The translations under genes and the position numbers were made by a program. The notes under the pieces were generated by a model, which was given only the letters and a program-made list of their open reading frames with translations, had not been told where the DNA came from and did not search any database. Of a stretch of DNA of 7,736 bases, positions 1 to 6,700 are shown piece by piece. This DNA is from Proteobacteria bacterium UBA964 (GTDB lineage Bacteria; Pseudomonadota; Gammaproteobacteria; Steroidobacterales; Steroidobacteraceae): contig DBCG01000077.1 in the NCBI GenBank assembly GCA_002292945.1, positions 1,158 to 8,893 of the forward strand, written 5' to 3'. Numbering within the stretch: position 1 is the stretch's first letter; each line of letters begins with the position of its first letter.

Positions 1-1785
1 AGCCGCGATTTGCGCGTGGTCATGCTGCGCTTGGCCTCGCGTTTGCAAACCCTGCGCCATTACGCCGCCACCAAGCTGCCCGTGCCCCCAGTTTTGGCCA
101 GCGAGTCTTTACAAGTGTTTGCGCCTTTGGCCAACCGTTTGGGCATTTGGCAGATCAAATGGGAGATGGAAGACCTGTCTTTCCGTTTTCTGGAGCCTGC
201 GACCTACCAAGACATTGCCCGCTTGCTGGATGAAAAACGCACCGAGCGTGAGCGCCACATGGTGGATCTGCGCGGGCGCTTGCAGCAGGCCTTGTCCGAG
301 CAGGGCATTGCGGCTTCGGTGGATGGGCGCCCCAAGCACATTTACAGCATCGTGCGCAAAATGCGCGGTAAGTCGCTGCCATTTGAGCGCGTGTTCGACA
401 TCCGGGCGCTGCGTGTGGTGGTGCCGAGCGTGGCCGATTGTTACCAGGCGCTCAGCTGGGTGCACGAGCACTATTTGCCGATTGCCGAGGAGTTTGACGA
501 CTACATCGCCAAGCCCAAAGCCAACGGCTACCAGTCACTGCACACCGTGGTGCGAGATGCCGATGGCGGCCCGATCGAGGTGCAAATCCGCACCCAGTCC
601 ATGCACGACCATGCCGAGAACGGTGTGGCCGCCCACTGGGCATACAAAGAAGCGGGCACCAAAGGCTATGCCGGTGTGTCTGCCACCAGCGAATACGACA
701 CCAAAATCGCCGTGCTGCGTCAGCTGCTGGCCTGGGAGCGCGACCTGTCCGGGGCGGCCCAAGCCAGTGCGCCCGGCAGTGGCCTCTTTGATGACCGCAT
801 TTATGTGCTGACGCCTGACGCCGCCGTGGTCGAGTTGCCGCAAGGCGCTACGCCCATCGACTTTGCCTACACGGTGCACACCAACTTGGGCCACCGCTGC
901 CGGGGCGCCAAGGTCGATGGGGCCATGATGCCGCTGAACACCCAGCTGGCCAATGGCCAGACGGTGGAGATCACCGCCATCAAGGAGGGGGGGCCTTCGC
1001 GCGATTGGCTCAACCCCGAGTTGGGCTTTTTGGCCAGCCCCCGTGCGCGGGCCAAAGTGCGCGCCTGGTTCAACGCACAAGTGATGGCCGAAACCGTGGC
1101 CCGCGGGCGCGAGGCGGTCGAAAAATCCCTGCAACGCTTGGGGCGCACCGCGATCCGTTTGGAAGAGCTGGCCAGCCAGCTGGGCTTCAAATCGGCCGAT
1201 GGCCTGTTTGAGGTGGTGGGCAAGGACGAGTATTCGCTGCGTAACATCGAGGTGTTGCTCAACCCGCCTGAGCCAGCGCCGCAAGACAACGAGTTTCTGC
1301 CTAGGAAGTTCAAAGGCGCTGTGGCCCGCCAATCCCCCTCGGGCGTGCTGGTGGTCGGGGTGGATTCTTTGCTGACCCAGCTCTCGCGCTGCTGCAAACC
1401 CGCGCCACCCGATGCGATCAGTGGATTTGTCACGCGCGGCAAAGGCGTGAGCATCCACCGCCAAGACTGCAGCAACTTCCGCGAGCTGTTATCGCGGCAC
1501 GGCGAGCGCGTGATCGAGGTGCGTTGGGGCGAGCACAAAGGGGCCGATTCCTTGGTCTACCCGGTGGACGTGGCGGTGGAGGCCTTTGACCGCCAAGGCC
1601 TGCTGCGCGACATCTCCGAAGTGTTTGCCAAAGAGAAGATGAACGTGATTGGCGTGCAGACGCAGTCCGTCAAAGGCACGGCCTGGATGACCTTCACGGT
1701 GGAGATTGGCGATGCGGTGAGCTTGAGCAAGGTGCTGGGCACAGTGCGTGGCGTCAAAGGGGTCAGGGCAGCACGAAGAAGGTAA
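1..1785 (+). CDS. relA: RelA-type (p)ppGpp synthetase, 5' end missing
   Basis: This is the stringent-response enzyme that transfers pyrophosphate from ATP to GTP or GDP on stalled ribosomes. The reading frame is open from base 1 (S-R-D-L-R-V-V-M), so the gene begins outside the window and the TTG at 10 is an internal Leu codon. Numbering from that Leu, the synthetase domain covers about 100-215, with GRPKHIYSI (106-114), ANGYQSLHT (171-179) and VQIRT (191-195). EFDD at 161-164 is the EXDD signature of monofunctional RelA; SpoT/Rel enzymes carry RXKD there. A TGS domain follows at about 261-325, then a zinc-finger-like segment with Cys461, Cys462, His483 and Cys487, and a C-terminal ACT domain at about 518-590. 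About 150 N-terminal residues of the inactive hydrolase domain are lacking compared with full-length RelA of about 740. TTG is used often for Leu. It converges on the peptidase gene beyond the tRNA. Confidence 0.95.
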   Translation, partial: SRDLRVVMLRLASRLQTLRHYAATKLPVPPVLASESLQVFAPLANRLGIWQIKWEMEDLSFRFLEPATYQDIARLLDEKRTERERHMVDLRGRLQQALSEQGIAASVDGRPKHIYSIVRKMRGKSLPFERVFDIRALRVVVPSVADCYQALSWVHEHYLPIAEEFDDYIAKPKANGYQSLHTVVRDADGGPIEVQIRTQSMHDHAENGVAAHWAYKEAGTKGYAGVSATSEYDTKIAVLRQLLAWERDLSGAAQASAPGSGLFDDRIYVLTPDAAVVELPQGATPIDFAYTVHTNLGHRCRGAKVDGAMMPLNTQLANGQTVEITAIKEGGPSRDWLNPELGFLASPRARAKVRAWFNAQVMAETVARGREAVEKSLQRLGRTAIRLEELASQLGFKSADGLFEVVGKDEYSLRNIEVLLNPPEPAPQDNEFLPRKFKGAVARQSPSGVLVVGVDSLLTQLSRCCKPAPPDAISGFVTRGKGVSIHRQDCSNFRELLSRHGERVIEVRWGEHKGADSLVYPVDVAVEAFDRQGLLRDISEVFAKEKMNVIGVQTQSVKGTAWMTFTVEIGDAVSLSKVLGTVRGVKGVRAARRR

Positions 1786-1804
1786 AGGTGTCTTATCGAC
1801 TTGT

Positions 1805-1826
1805 GCACTGAAAAGTGCGATTGTTT
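1805..1826 (+). terminator. Possible weak hairpin terminator after relA
   Basis: A 5-bp perfect inverted repeat, GCACT (1805-1809) and AGTGC (1814-1818), closes a GAAA tetraloop. It lies 19 bases after the relA stop and is followed by GATTGTTT, only a loose T-rich run. It could end relA transcription or serve as a 3' stabilising hairpin. It also overlaps the proposed -35 of the tRNA promoter. The short stem and interrupted T-run make this weak. Confidence 0.35.
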
Positions 1827-1837
1827 AAGGTTATACT
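1808..1837 (+). promoter_or_regulatory. Putative sigma70 promoter for tRNA-Val
   Basis: TATACT at 1832-1837 is a good -10 hexamer. CTGAAA at 1808-1813 matches the -35 consensus at four of six positions, with an 18-base spacer. Transcription would begin about 6-8 bases after the -10, around 1843-1845, leaving a short leader before the tRNA at 1850. The short AT-rich stretch just here contrasts with the GC-rich surroundings. The -10 is convincing; the -35 is less so. Confidence 0.5.
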
Positions 1838-1849
1838 ATTGTGCTTAGC

Positions 1850-1926
1850 AGGCGCGTAGCTCAGTTGGTTAGAGCACCACCTTGACATGGTGGGGGTCGC
1901 TAGTTCGAATCTAGTCGCGCCTACCA
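1850..1926 (+). tRNA. tRNA-Val, anticodon GAC
   Basis: A full cloverleaf can be drawn over 77 nt. The acceptor stem is AGGCGCG (1850-1856) with CGCGCCT (1916-1922), followed by discriminator A1923 and an encoded CCA at 1924-1926. The D stem is GCTC (1859-1862) with GAGC (1872-1875). The anticodon stem is CCACC (1877-1881) with GGTGG (1889-1893), around loop TTGACAT, so the anticodon is GAC at 1884-1886 and reads GUC and GUU valine codons. The T arm is GCTAG (1899-1903), loop TTCGAAT, and CTAGT (1911-1915), closed by a G-U wobble at the outer pair. All stems pair, so it appears functional. It sits alone between relA and the terminator. Confidence 0.96.
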
Positions 1927-1941
1927 AATTCGGTAGAAATC

Positions 1942-1974
1942 AAGCACTTGGCAGCGATGCCTGGTGCTTTTTTT
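1942..1974 (+). terminator. Rho-independent terminator, probably bidirectional
   Basis: An 11-bp stem, 1943-1953 with 1958-1968, has one T-T mismatch and one G-T wobble and closes a GCGA (GNRA) tetraloop. Seven T residues follow at 1968-1974. On the plus strand it ends the tRNA-Val transcript 17 bases after the CCA. Read from the minus strand it lies directly after the peptidase stop at 1980, preceded by a run of A and followed by TTGATTTCT, so it probably serves both converging transcripts. Confidence 0.85.
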
Positions 1975-1979
1975 ATGCC

Positions 1980-3449
1980 TCAAACCATCCCTTGGTGCCG
2001 AAGTAAGGCGTCAATGCTGGGCTCGCGGCCTCGAAAAGCCTTGAATGATTCCAACGCAGGGCGGCTGCCGCCGGCCTCCAGAATGGCTTGACGGTAAAGA
2101 CGGCCGGTTTCCACGCTGGGCGTGCCGTCAGCGGCTGCGGTTTCTTCAAACGCAGCGTAAGCGTCGGCACTCAGCACCTCGGCCCATTTGTAGCTGTAAT
2201 AACCGGCCGCGTAACCGCCCGCAAAAATGTGGCTGAAGGTGTGGGCCATGCGGTTGAAGGCGGGTGGGCGCATCACGGCCACCTCGTCGCGCACCCGTTG
2301 CAAGAGCGGCATGAAGTCTTGCGCCGGGTCGTGCTCGGAATGAACCAGCATGTCGAACAGCGAAAACTCGATCTGACGCAAAGTTTGCAGGCCGCTTTGG
2401 AAGTTTTTGGCGGCCAGCATCTTGTCGAACAGCGCGCGAGGCAGGGGCGCTTGCGTGTCCACATGCGCAGTCATCGATTCAACGATGTCCCATTCCCAGC
2501 AGAAGTTCTCCATGAACTGACTGGGCAACTCCACGGCATCCCATTCCACGCCTGAAATACCCGATACGCCCAGCTCATCGATGCGCGTGAGCATGTGATG
2601 CAGGCCGTGTCCAAATTCGTGGAAAAGGGTGATCACATCGTCGTGAGACAGCAGGGCCGGCTTGTCACCGATGGGTGCCTGCACATTGCAGGTGAGGTAG
2701 GCCACGGGCGTTTGCAGACCGGTTTCCAGCCGTTTGCGGCCCCGTGCGTCGTCCATCCAGGCGCCTGGCCGCTTGCTCGGACGCGCGTACATGTCGAGAT
2801 AGAACTGGCCGATCAATTCGCCCGCGCGCTCGATCCGATAAAAGCGCACATCCGGATGCCAGACTTGGGCCTGTTCGGCTTGAATCTGCACATCAAAGAG
2901 TCGCTGGATCAGACCGAAGAGCCCCTCGAGCACACGGGGCAGCTGAAAGTACTGCTTGACCTCGTTATCCGAGAAGGCATACCGCGCCTCTTTCAGTCGC
3001 TCACTCACATAGGCCAGGTCCCAGGACATGAGGGTTTTAATGCCCAGCTTGTCGGATGCGAAGGCGTTCAGCTCCGCCATATCGCGCTGTGCGGACGGCT
3101 TGGCGCGGGCCGCCAGATCGCGCAGGAATTCGATGACCCGGGCAGGGGACTCGGCCATCTTGGGGACCAGCGACACGTCGGCAAAGCTGGGATACCCCAA
3201 CAGCGTCGCTTCTTCAGCGCGCATCGAAAGGGTTTCACTGATGATCGGGCCGTTGTCGAGCGCAGCATTGGCGCCGAGCTCGGAGGCGCGGGTCACATAG
3301 GCGCGGTACAGCGTTTCGCGCAGCGCGTCCGGATTCATCCATCCGACCATCAACACGGCGCCGCTCGTCGCGTCTTGCACGACCGCAGGCAGAAGGCCGC
3401 CGCCTTTCTCGAAATCGAGGCGGTCTAGATTGTCGACGGTGATCTGCAT
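1980..3449 (-). CDS. prlC: M3 zinc metallopeptidase (oligopeptidase A type), C-terminal part, with a HisI N-terminal stub fused in frame
   Basis: From about residue 48 to 489 this is the catalytic part of an M3 peptidase of the PrlC/oligopeptidase A family, a cytosolic enzyme that cuts short peptides. The zinc motif HEFGH is at 277-281 (His277, Glu278, His281), and Glu307 in VELPSQFMEN fits the third ligand. Other family blocks are LYRAYVTRAS (47-56), GAWMDD (229-234), FSHIFAGGYAAGYYSY (405-420) and FRGREP (472-477). Family members have about 680 residues, so roughly the first 235 are absent. Residues 1-47 are instead the start of HisI. The ATG at 3449 is the HisI start, not the peptidase's own. 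Phrases such as EVKQYF, VEWDAVELPSQFMENFCWEW and MLAAKNFQSGL recall Comamonadaceae homologues. Whether this hybrid exists in a cell is doubtful: it probably marks a false join, and if real it should lack the N-terminal helical half of the enzyme. Confidence 0.88.
   Translation of the reverse strand: MQITVDNLDRLDFEKGGGLLPAVVQDATSGAVLMVGWMNPDALRETLYRAYVTRASELGANAALDNGPIISETLSMRAEEATLLGYPSFADVSLVPKMAESPARVIEFLRDLAARAKPSAQRDMAELNAFASDKLGIKTLMSWDLAYVSERLKEARYAFSDNEVKQYFQLPRVLEGLFGLIQRLFDVQIQAEQAQVWHPDVRFYRIERAGELIGQFYLDMYARPSKRPGAWMDDARGRKRLETGLQTPVAYLTCNVQAPIGDKPALLSHDDVITLFHEFGHGLHHMLTRIDELGVSGISGVEWDAVELPSQFMENFCWEWDIVESMTAHVDTQAPLPRALFDKMLAAKNFQSGLQTLRQIEFSLFDMLVHSEHDPAQDFMPLLQRVRDEVAVMRPPAFNRMAHTFSHIFAGGYAAGYYSYKWAEVLSADAYAAFEETAAADGTPSVETGRLYRQAILEAGGSRPALESFKAFRGREPSIDALLRHQGMV
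3309..3449 (-). pseudogene. hisI: N-terminal fragment of phosphoribosyl-AMP cyclohydrolase (HisI or HisIE)
   Basis: The first 47 codons match the start of HisI, which opens the purine ring of phosphoribosyl-AMP in step 3 of histidine synthesis. Visible family features are LDFEKGGGLLPAVVQDA (11-27) and VLMVGWMNPDAL (32-43), the usual opening beta strands. The metal-binding and catalytic blocks that should follow (SRS..LWTKGE.SG and the Cys/Asp zinc ligands) are absent, because the frame passes into the M3 peptidase. The ATG at 3449 lies 30 bases after the hisF stop, the loosest joint in this operon, with only a weak GAG as ribosome site. Its position after hisF is where hisI or hisIE belongs. 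Whether the complete gene carried a HisE domain cannot be seen. Confidence 0.85.
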
Positions 3450-3479
3450 GGCGGTCTCGGAGCGATGGTAGGTTTAGGT

Positions 3480-4292
3480 TCAGCGCTGCGCAGGCGCGCT
3501 CTTCGGAGCGGGTGGGCGGACGAGGACCCCCGCTTCGCGTAGCTCGGACTTCAGTTGGGGGATCGGCAGCTCCCCACTGTGGAAGACGCTTGCCGCGAGC
3601 GCAGCGTCCACCCCCGCATCACGGAAGACTTGGATGAAGTGGGCGGCCTCACCTGCGCCGCCCGAGGCGACCAGCGGCACGCGGCAGAGGTCACGCGCTG
3701 CAGTGAGTTGTGCGATGTCGTAGCCGCGCCGGACGCCGTCGCTGCCCATACAGTTGAGGACGATCTCGCCGGCGCCGCGGTCCTGCGCCTCGCGCAGCCA
3801 CTCAAGGGTGTCACGGTCCGCCTCGCCGGAGCGTCGAACATCGCCGGTATATCGGTGCACGCGCCAGCGCGTCGCAGGTCCCACCGACACATCGGCGGCG
3901 CTGTCGATGCCGACGACCACGCACTGTGATCCGAAGCGCCGGGCCAGACGGTCGATCAACGAGGGATCCTCGAGTGCCGGTGAGTTGACCGACACCTTCT
4001 CCGCGCCCGCAGCGAGCACCGCTTCGGCATCGGCAACCGAGCGGATACCGCCGGCAACGCAAAACGGGATGTCGAGCACGCGTGCGACACGCGCGACCCA
4101 GCTTCGATCAACGCTCCGTCCTTGCGGGCTCGCGGTGATGTCGTAGAACACCAGTTCATCCGCGCCCTCGTCGCGGTAGCGTTCAGCCAGACCGAGGATG
4201 TCCCCGACGACGCGGTGGTCGCGGAATCGGACACCCTTGACGACCTGGCCGTCGCGCACGTCAAGGCAGGGGATGAGGCGGCGGGCGAGCAT
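3480..4292 (-). CDS. hisF: Imidazole glycerol phosphate synthase, cyclase subunit HisF
   Basis: HisF uses ammonia delivered by HisH to convert PRFAR into imidazole glycerol phosphate and AICAR, linking histidine to purine synthesis. The 270-residue protein is a (beta/alpha)8 barrel. It starts MLARRLIPCLDV with the catalytic Asp at 11, and the second catalytic Asp is at 130 in VVVGID. Phosphate-binding loops appear as CVAGGIRS (78-85) and ASGGAGE (209-215). NCMGSDGVRRGYDIAQL (180-196) resembles the gammaproteobacterial form. The frame is open further upstream to 4721, but the ATG at 4292 gives the canonical N-terminus, has GAGG five bases ahead, and lies one base after the hisA stop. The last ~13 residues (VRPPAPKSAPAQR) are a Pro/Ala-rich tail beyond the usual end. 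It overlaps no other gene and is followed by the hisI fragment. Confidence 0.96.
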   Translation of the reverse strand: MLARRLIPCLDVRDGQVVKGVRFRDHRVVGDILGLAERYRDEGADELVFYDITASPQGRSVDRSWVARVARVLDIPFCVAGGIRSVADAEAVLAAGAEKVSVNSPALEDPSLIDRLARRFGSQCVVVGIDSAADVSVGPATRWRVHRYTGDVRRSGEADRDTLEWLREAQDRGAGEIVLNCMGSDGVRRGYDIAQLTAARDLCRVPLVASGGAGEAAHFIQVFRDAGVDAALAASVFHSGELPIPQLKSELREAGVLVRPPAPKSAPAQR

Positions 4293-4301
4293 CTCAGCCT
4301 C
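4293..4301 (-). promoter_or_regulatory. Ribosome binding site for hisF
   Basis: GAGG (minus strand, 4301-4298) lies five bases before the ATG at 4292, inside the last codons of hisA. It supports starting hisF here and not at the far upstream end of the open frame at 4721. Confidence 0.6.
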
Positions 4302-5031
4302 GCAGCCAACGAACGACGGCGGTATCGTCGAACCGCTGCTCGAGCAATGCTTTGCCGCTGATCGCCGCCGCAACGCCGACCGCCGACAGGGCTTCGAGAT
4401 CCTGCGCATCGCGCACGCCGCCTGAAGCCTGCCAGCTGATCGCGGGAAAGCGGCGCACACAGTCGGCATAGAGCCCGAGGTTCGGCCCCTGCAGCGCGCC
4501 GTCGCGGGCGATATCGGTGCACAGCACATGCCGCAGTCCATCAGGAATGAACCGCTGCACGGTGTCCCAGAGCGTCGCAGAGGTCGATTGAAGCCAACCG
4601 CGCGTCTGCACTCGGGGCAAGCCATCGGCGTCGAGTCGAACATCGATCGCCAATCCGACGCGCTCCGGGCCGTATGCAGCGATCCAGCGGGCGACCTCCT
4701 CCGGCGTCTCGATCGCAGCACTGCCGACGATGACGCGTCCTATGCCCGCCTGAAGCAAGTCCTCGACGACCTCTCTAGACCGTACGCCGCCGCCGACCTG
4801 CAGGCGGGGGAGCCCGTCGGCGGCCATCGCTTCGATCAACGCGCGGTTGGCGAGCTTGCCGTCACGTGCACCGTCGAGATCGACGCAGTGCAGCCACTGT
4901 GCGCCGAGCACGCGGTATCTCGCATGCAGCGCTCGTGGCGTGATGTCGTAGCGGGTCTCGGCGTCGAAGTCTCCGTGAAGCAGCCGAACGCACTGGCCGT
5001 CACGCAGGTCGATGGAAGGCAGCAGGCGCAT
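4294..5031 (-). CDS. hisA: ProFAR isomerase HisA
   Basis: HisA performs the Amadori rearrangement of ProFAR to PRFAR, the substrate of HisF-HisH. The 245-residue protein is a half-repeat (beta/alpha)8 barrel. It has Asp8 in LLPSIDLRDG and Asp130 in GLAIDV as the expected acid/base pair, phosphate loops QVGGGVRS (78-85) and QASGGVRD (201-208), and CTDIARDGALQGPN (171-184). The frame can be read one codon further up as TTG, but the ATG at 5031 is preferred: it gives the canonical MRLLPSIDL start, overlaps the hisH stop as TGATG, and has GGAG eight bases upstream. One base separates its TGA from the hisF ATG. Its length is normal for the family and no key residue is missing. Confidence 0.96.
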   Translation of the reverse strand: MRLLPSIDLRDGQCVRLLHGDFDAETRYDITPRALHARYRVLGAQWLHCVDLDGARDGKLANRALIEAMAADGLPRLQVGGGVRSREVVEDLLQAGIGRVIVGSAAIETPEEVARWIAAYGPERVGLAIDVRLDADGLPRVQTRGWLQSTSATLWDTVQRFIPDGLRHVLCTDIARDGALQGPNLGLYADCVRRFPAISWQASGGVRDAQDLEALSAVGVAAAISGKALLEQRFDDTAVVRWLRG

Positions 5032-5642
5032 CAACGCAGCTCCAGAAAGTTACGCAGCACGCGGGCGCCCGCTTGACCGGATCGCTCGGGGTGGAACTGC
5101 ACGCCGAAGAAGTTTCCGCAACGGACCGCAGCGGCGATGGCAGTGCCGTAGTCGGTGCGGGCCAGCAAAGACGGGAAATCCGTGTCTGCGGCGACATGGT
5201 AGCCGTGCACGAAATAGAACCAGTCATCGGGGCCGATCCCCGCAAGCAGGGGGTCGTCACGTAGCGATTGAAGGGTGTTCCAACCCATGTGCGGTGACGG
5301 CAGTTGCGGACTCGGCTTCAACGCTGATACGCGGCCTGGAACGAGTCCCAGCGTCTGTGTATCGCCCTCGTCGGAGCGCTCGAACAGCAGTTGCATGCCG
5401 AGGCAGATACCGAGCAGCGGACCTTGGAAGGCGCGAACGGCAAGATCCATCCCTGATGCGCTCAGGCGCGCCATCGCATCGCCGGCAGCACCCACCCCGG
5501 GCAGCACCGCACGGGTGGCCCTCGCGAGGTCGGCAGGGTCGTTGCTGAGGCGAGCCGGGGTATCGAGCCGCTCGAACGCGAACAGCAGCGACGAGACGTT
5601 CGCGCCGCCAGAGTCGATGATCAAAGTCTCATCCCGGTTCAC
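5031..5642 (-). CDS. hisH: Imidazole glycerol phosphate synthase, glutaminase subunit HisH
   Basis: HisH hydrolyses glutamine and channels the ammonia through the HisF barrel. The 203-residue protein is a class I glutamine amidotransferase. The nucleophile Cys80 lies in GICLGMQLLFERS, the oxyanion-strand motif LPGVG is at 47-51, and the rest of the triad, His184 and Glu186, is in VQFHPERSG. PHMGWN (117-122) and YFVHGYHV (143-150) are further family blocks. Translation starts at GTG (5642), which overlaps the hisB stop by four bases as GTGA and has AAGGG six bases upstream. The end overlaps hisA by one base. The length is usual for HisH. The tight coupling to hisA and hisF suits a subunit needed in equal amount with HisF. 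Confidence 0.96.
   Translation of the reverse strand: MNRDETLIIDSGGANVSSLLFAFERLDTPARLSNDPADLARATRAVLPGVGAAGDAMARLSASGMDLAVRAFQGPLLGICLGMQLLFERSDEGDTQTLGLVPGRVSALKPSPQLPSPHMGWNTLQSLRDDPLLAGIGPDDWFYFVHGYHVAADTDFPSLLARTDYGTAIAAAVRCGNFFGVQFHPERSGQAGARVLRNFLELR
5032..5043 (-). promoter_or_regulatory. Ribosome binding site for hisA
   Basis: GGAG (minus strand, 5043-5040) lies eight bases before the ATG at 5031, within the last codons of hisH. It favours the ATG over the TTG one codon earlier and suits coupled re-initiation at the TGATG junction. Confidence 0.65.
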
Positions 5643-6700
5643 AGCACGCCCTTGGTCGTGGGCAGCGAATCGCCTTCTCGTCGGATGGCTTGGCGCAGGG
5701 TCCGGCCGACGGCTTTGAAGCAGGCTTCGATCATGTGGTGGGCGTTGTCGCCGGTGACCGACACATGCAGCGCCGCGCCGAGGGAATCCGCGAGTGAACG
5801 GAAGAAGTGCGGGACCAGTTCGGTCGGCAACCCGCCTACCGACTCGCGTCCGAAGCGGCCCTCGAAGACCGCATACGCCCGCCCCGAGAGGTCGAGCGCA
5901 ACCTGCGCGCGGGATTCGTCCATCGGCAACAGGAACCCGTAGCGCGCGATACCACGTTTGTCGCCCAACGCCTTGCGCAGCGCTTCACCGAGAGCGATCG
6001 CGCAATCCTCGATGGTGTGGTGCTCGTCGATCTCGAGGTCGCCTTTGCACTCGAGCTCGAGCTTGAACCCACCGTGCTTGCCCAACTGTTCGAGCATATG
6101 GTCGAAGAAGCCGATGCCGGTCCGCGCCTGCGGCGCGCCGTCGTGGTCGAGATCGACGCTGACCGTCACCGCGGTCTCCCGGGTGATCCGCTCCACCGAG
6201 GCGCGTCGCGCCAGAAGCTCGGTCGCGATCGCCGGCCAGCGTTGTGCGGGACCGCCATCGACAAGCACCCGGATGCCGCGGATACCGAGGTTCTCGGCGA
6301 ACTGCAAGTCGGTGTCACGATCGCCGATCATCACGCTCGTCGCGAGGTCTACACCGCGATCGCGTACCCAGTCATCCACCAGTGCAGTGCCCGGTTTGCG
6401 ACAACGGCAGCCGTCCTGGCGGGTGTGGGGACAGACGAACACAGCGTCGAACTCCAATCCCTGCGATCGGAACGCTTCGATCACGAAGGACTGTGGCCGC
6501 TCGAACCGGTCAGTGGGGAAGGAGGCGGAGCCGAGGCCGTCTTGGTTGGTCACCATGACGAGCCTATAGCCTGAATCACGAAGTCGCGACAGCGCAGCGA
6601 AGACGCCAGGTAGAAAACGCACCTTCTCGAGCGCGTCGACCTGCTCGTCAGGCGGTTCCTCGATCAGAGTGCCGTCGCGGTCGACGAACAGGACCTTCAT
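5639..6700 (-). CDS. hisB: Bifunctional histidinol-phosphatase / imidazoleglycerol-phosphate dehydratase HisB
   Basis: This one polypeptide carries two steps of the pathway: dehydration of imidazole glycerol phosphate and, later, dephosphorylation of histidinol phosphate. Residues 1 to about 165 are a HAD phosphatase with Asp7 and Asp9 in FVDRDGTL, TNQDGLG (51-57), zinc ligands Cys90, His92, Cys98 and Cys100, Lys102, and IGDRDTD (125-131). Residues about 168-353 are the dehydratase, with two metal-binding repeats: HHTIED at 227-232 and HHMIEA at 321-326, the latter inside DNAHHMIEA. FFDHMLEQLGKHGG (198-211) is another family block. At 353 residues it matches the E. coli fused form of about 355. 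Betaproteobacteria normally have a separate dehydratase, so the fusion points to a gammaproteobacterial source. ATG 6700 overlaps the hisC stop as ATGA and has GGAG six bases upstream. Its stop overlaps hisH as GTGA. Confidence 0.97.
   Translation of the reverse strand: MKVLFVDRDGTLIEEPPDEQVDALEKVRFLPGVFAALSRLRDSGYRLVMVTNQDGLGSASFPTDRFERPQSFVIEAFRSQGLEFDAVFVCPHTRQDGCRCRKPGTALVDDWVRDRGVDLATSVMIGDRDTDLQFAENLGIRGIRVLVDGGPAQRWPAIATELLARRASVERITRETAVTVSVDLDHDGAPQARTGIGFFDHMLEQLGKHGGFKLELECKGDLEIDEHHTIEDCAIALGEALRKALGDKRGIARYGFLLPMDESRAQVALDLSGRAYAVFEGRFGRESVGGLPTELVPHFFRSLADSLGAALHVSVTGDNAHHMIEACFKAVGRTLRQAIRREGDSLPTTKGVL
5640..5653 (-). promoter_or_regulatory. Ribosome binding site and GTG start of hisH
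   Basis: AAGGG (minus strand, 5653-5649) sits six bases before the GTG at 5642-5640, inside the final hisB codons K-G-V-L. No ATG lies nearby in frame, so this site decides the non-ATG start of hisH. Confidence 0.6.

Noticed and set aside
535..1464. 309-residue open frame on the minus strand opposite relA
   Set aside because: It mirrors the strongly supported relA frame, has no recognisable domain, and is rich in the residues expected from reading GC-rich codons backwards.
1921..1936. Small inverted repeat CTACC/GGTAG at the tRNA 3' end, possibly an attachment site for an integrated element
   Set aside because: No integrase, no second copy of the tRNA 3' end and no element-like genes are present. 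The repeat is only 5 bp and overlaps the acceptor end.
2595..3428. 277-residue open frame on the plus strand opposite the M3 peptidase
   Set aside because: It is a shadow of the peptidase frame. The protein has no family motif, and the zinc motif and conserved blocks are all on the minus strand.
4293..4721. Upstream extension of the hisF frame, which could make a 413-residue protein
   Set aside because: The added residues are Arg/Ser-rich nonsense read through hisA in another frame. Canonical HisF begins at the ATG at 4292 with its own ribosome site.
5807..6574. 255-residue open frame on the plus strand opposite hisB
   Set aside because: HisB matches its family from end to end on the minus strand, so this frame arises from GC-rich antisense codons.
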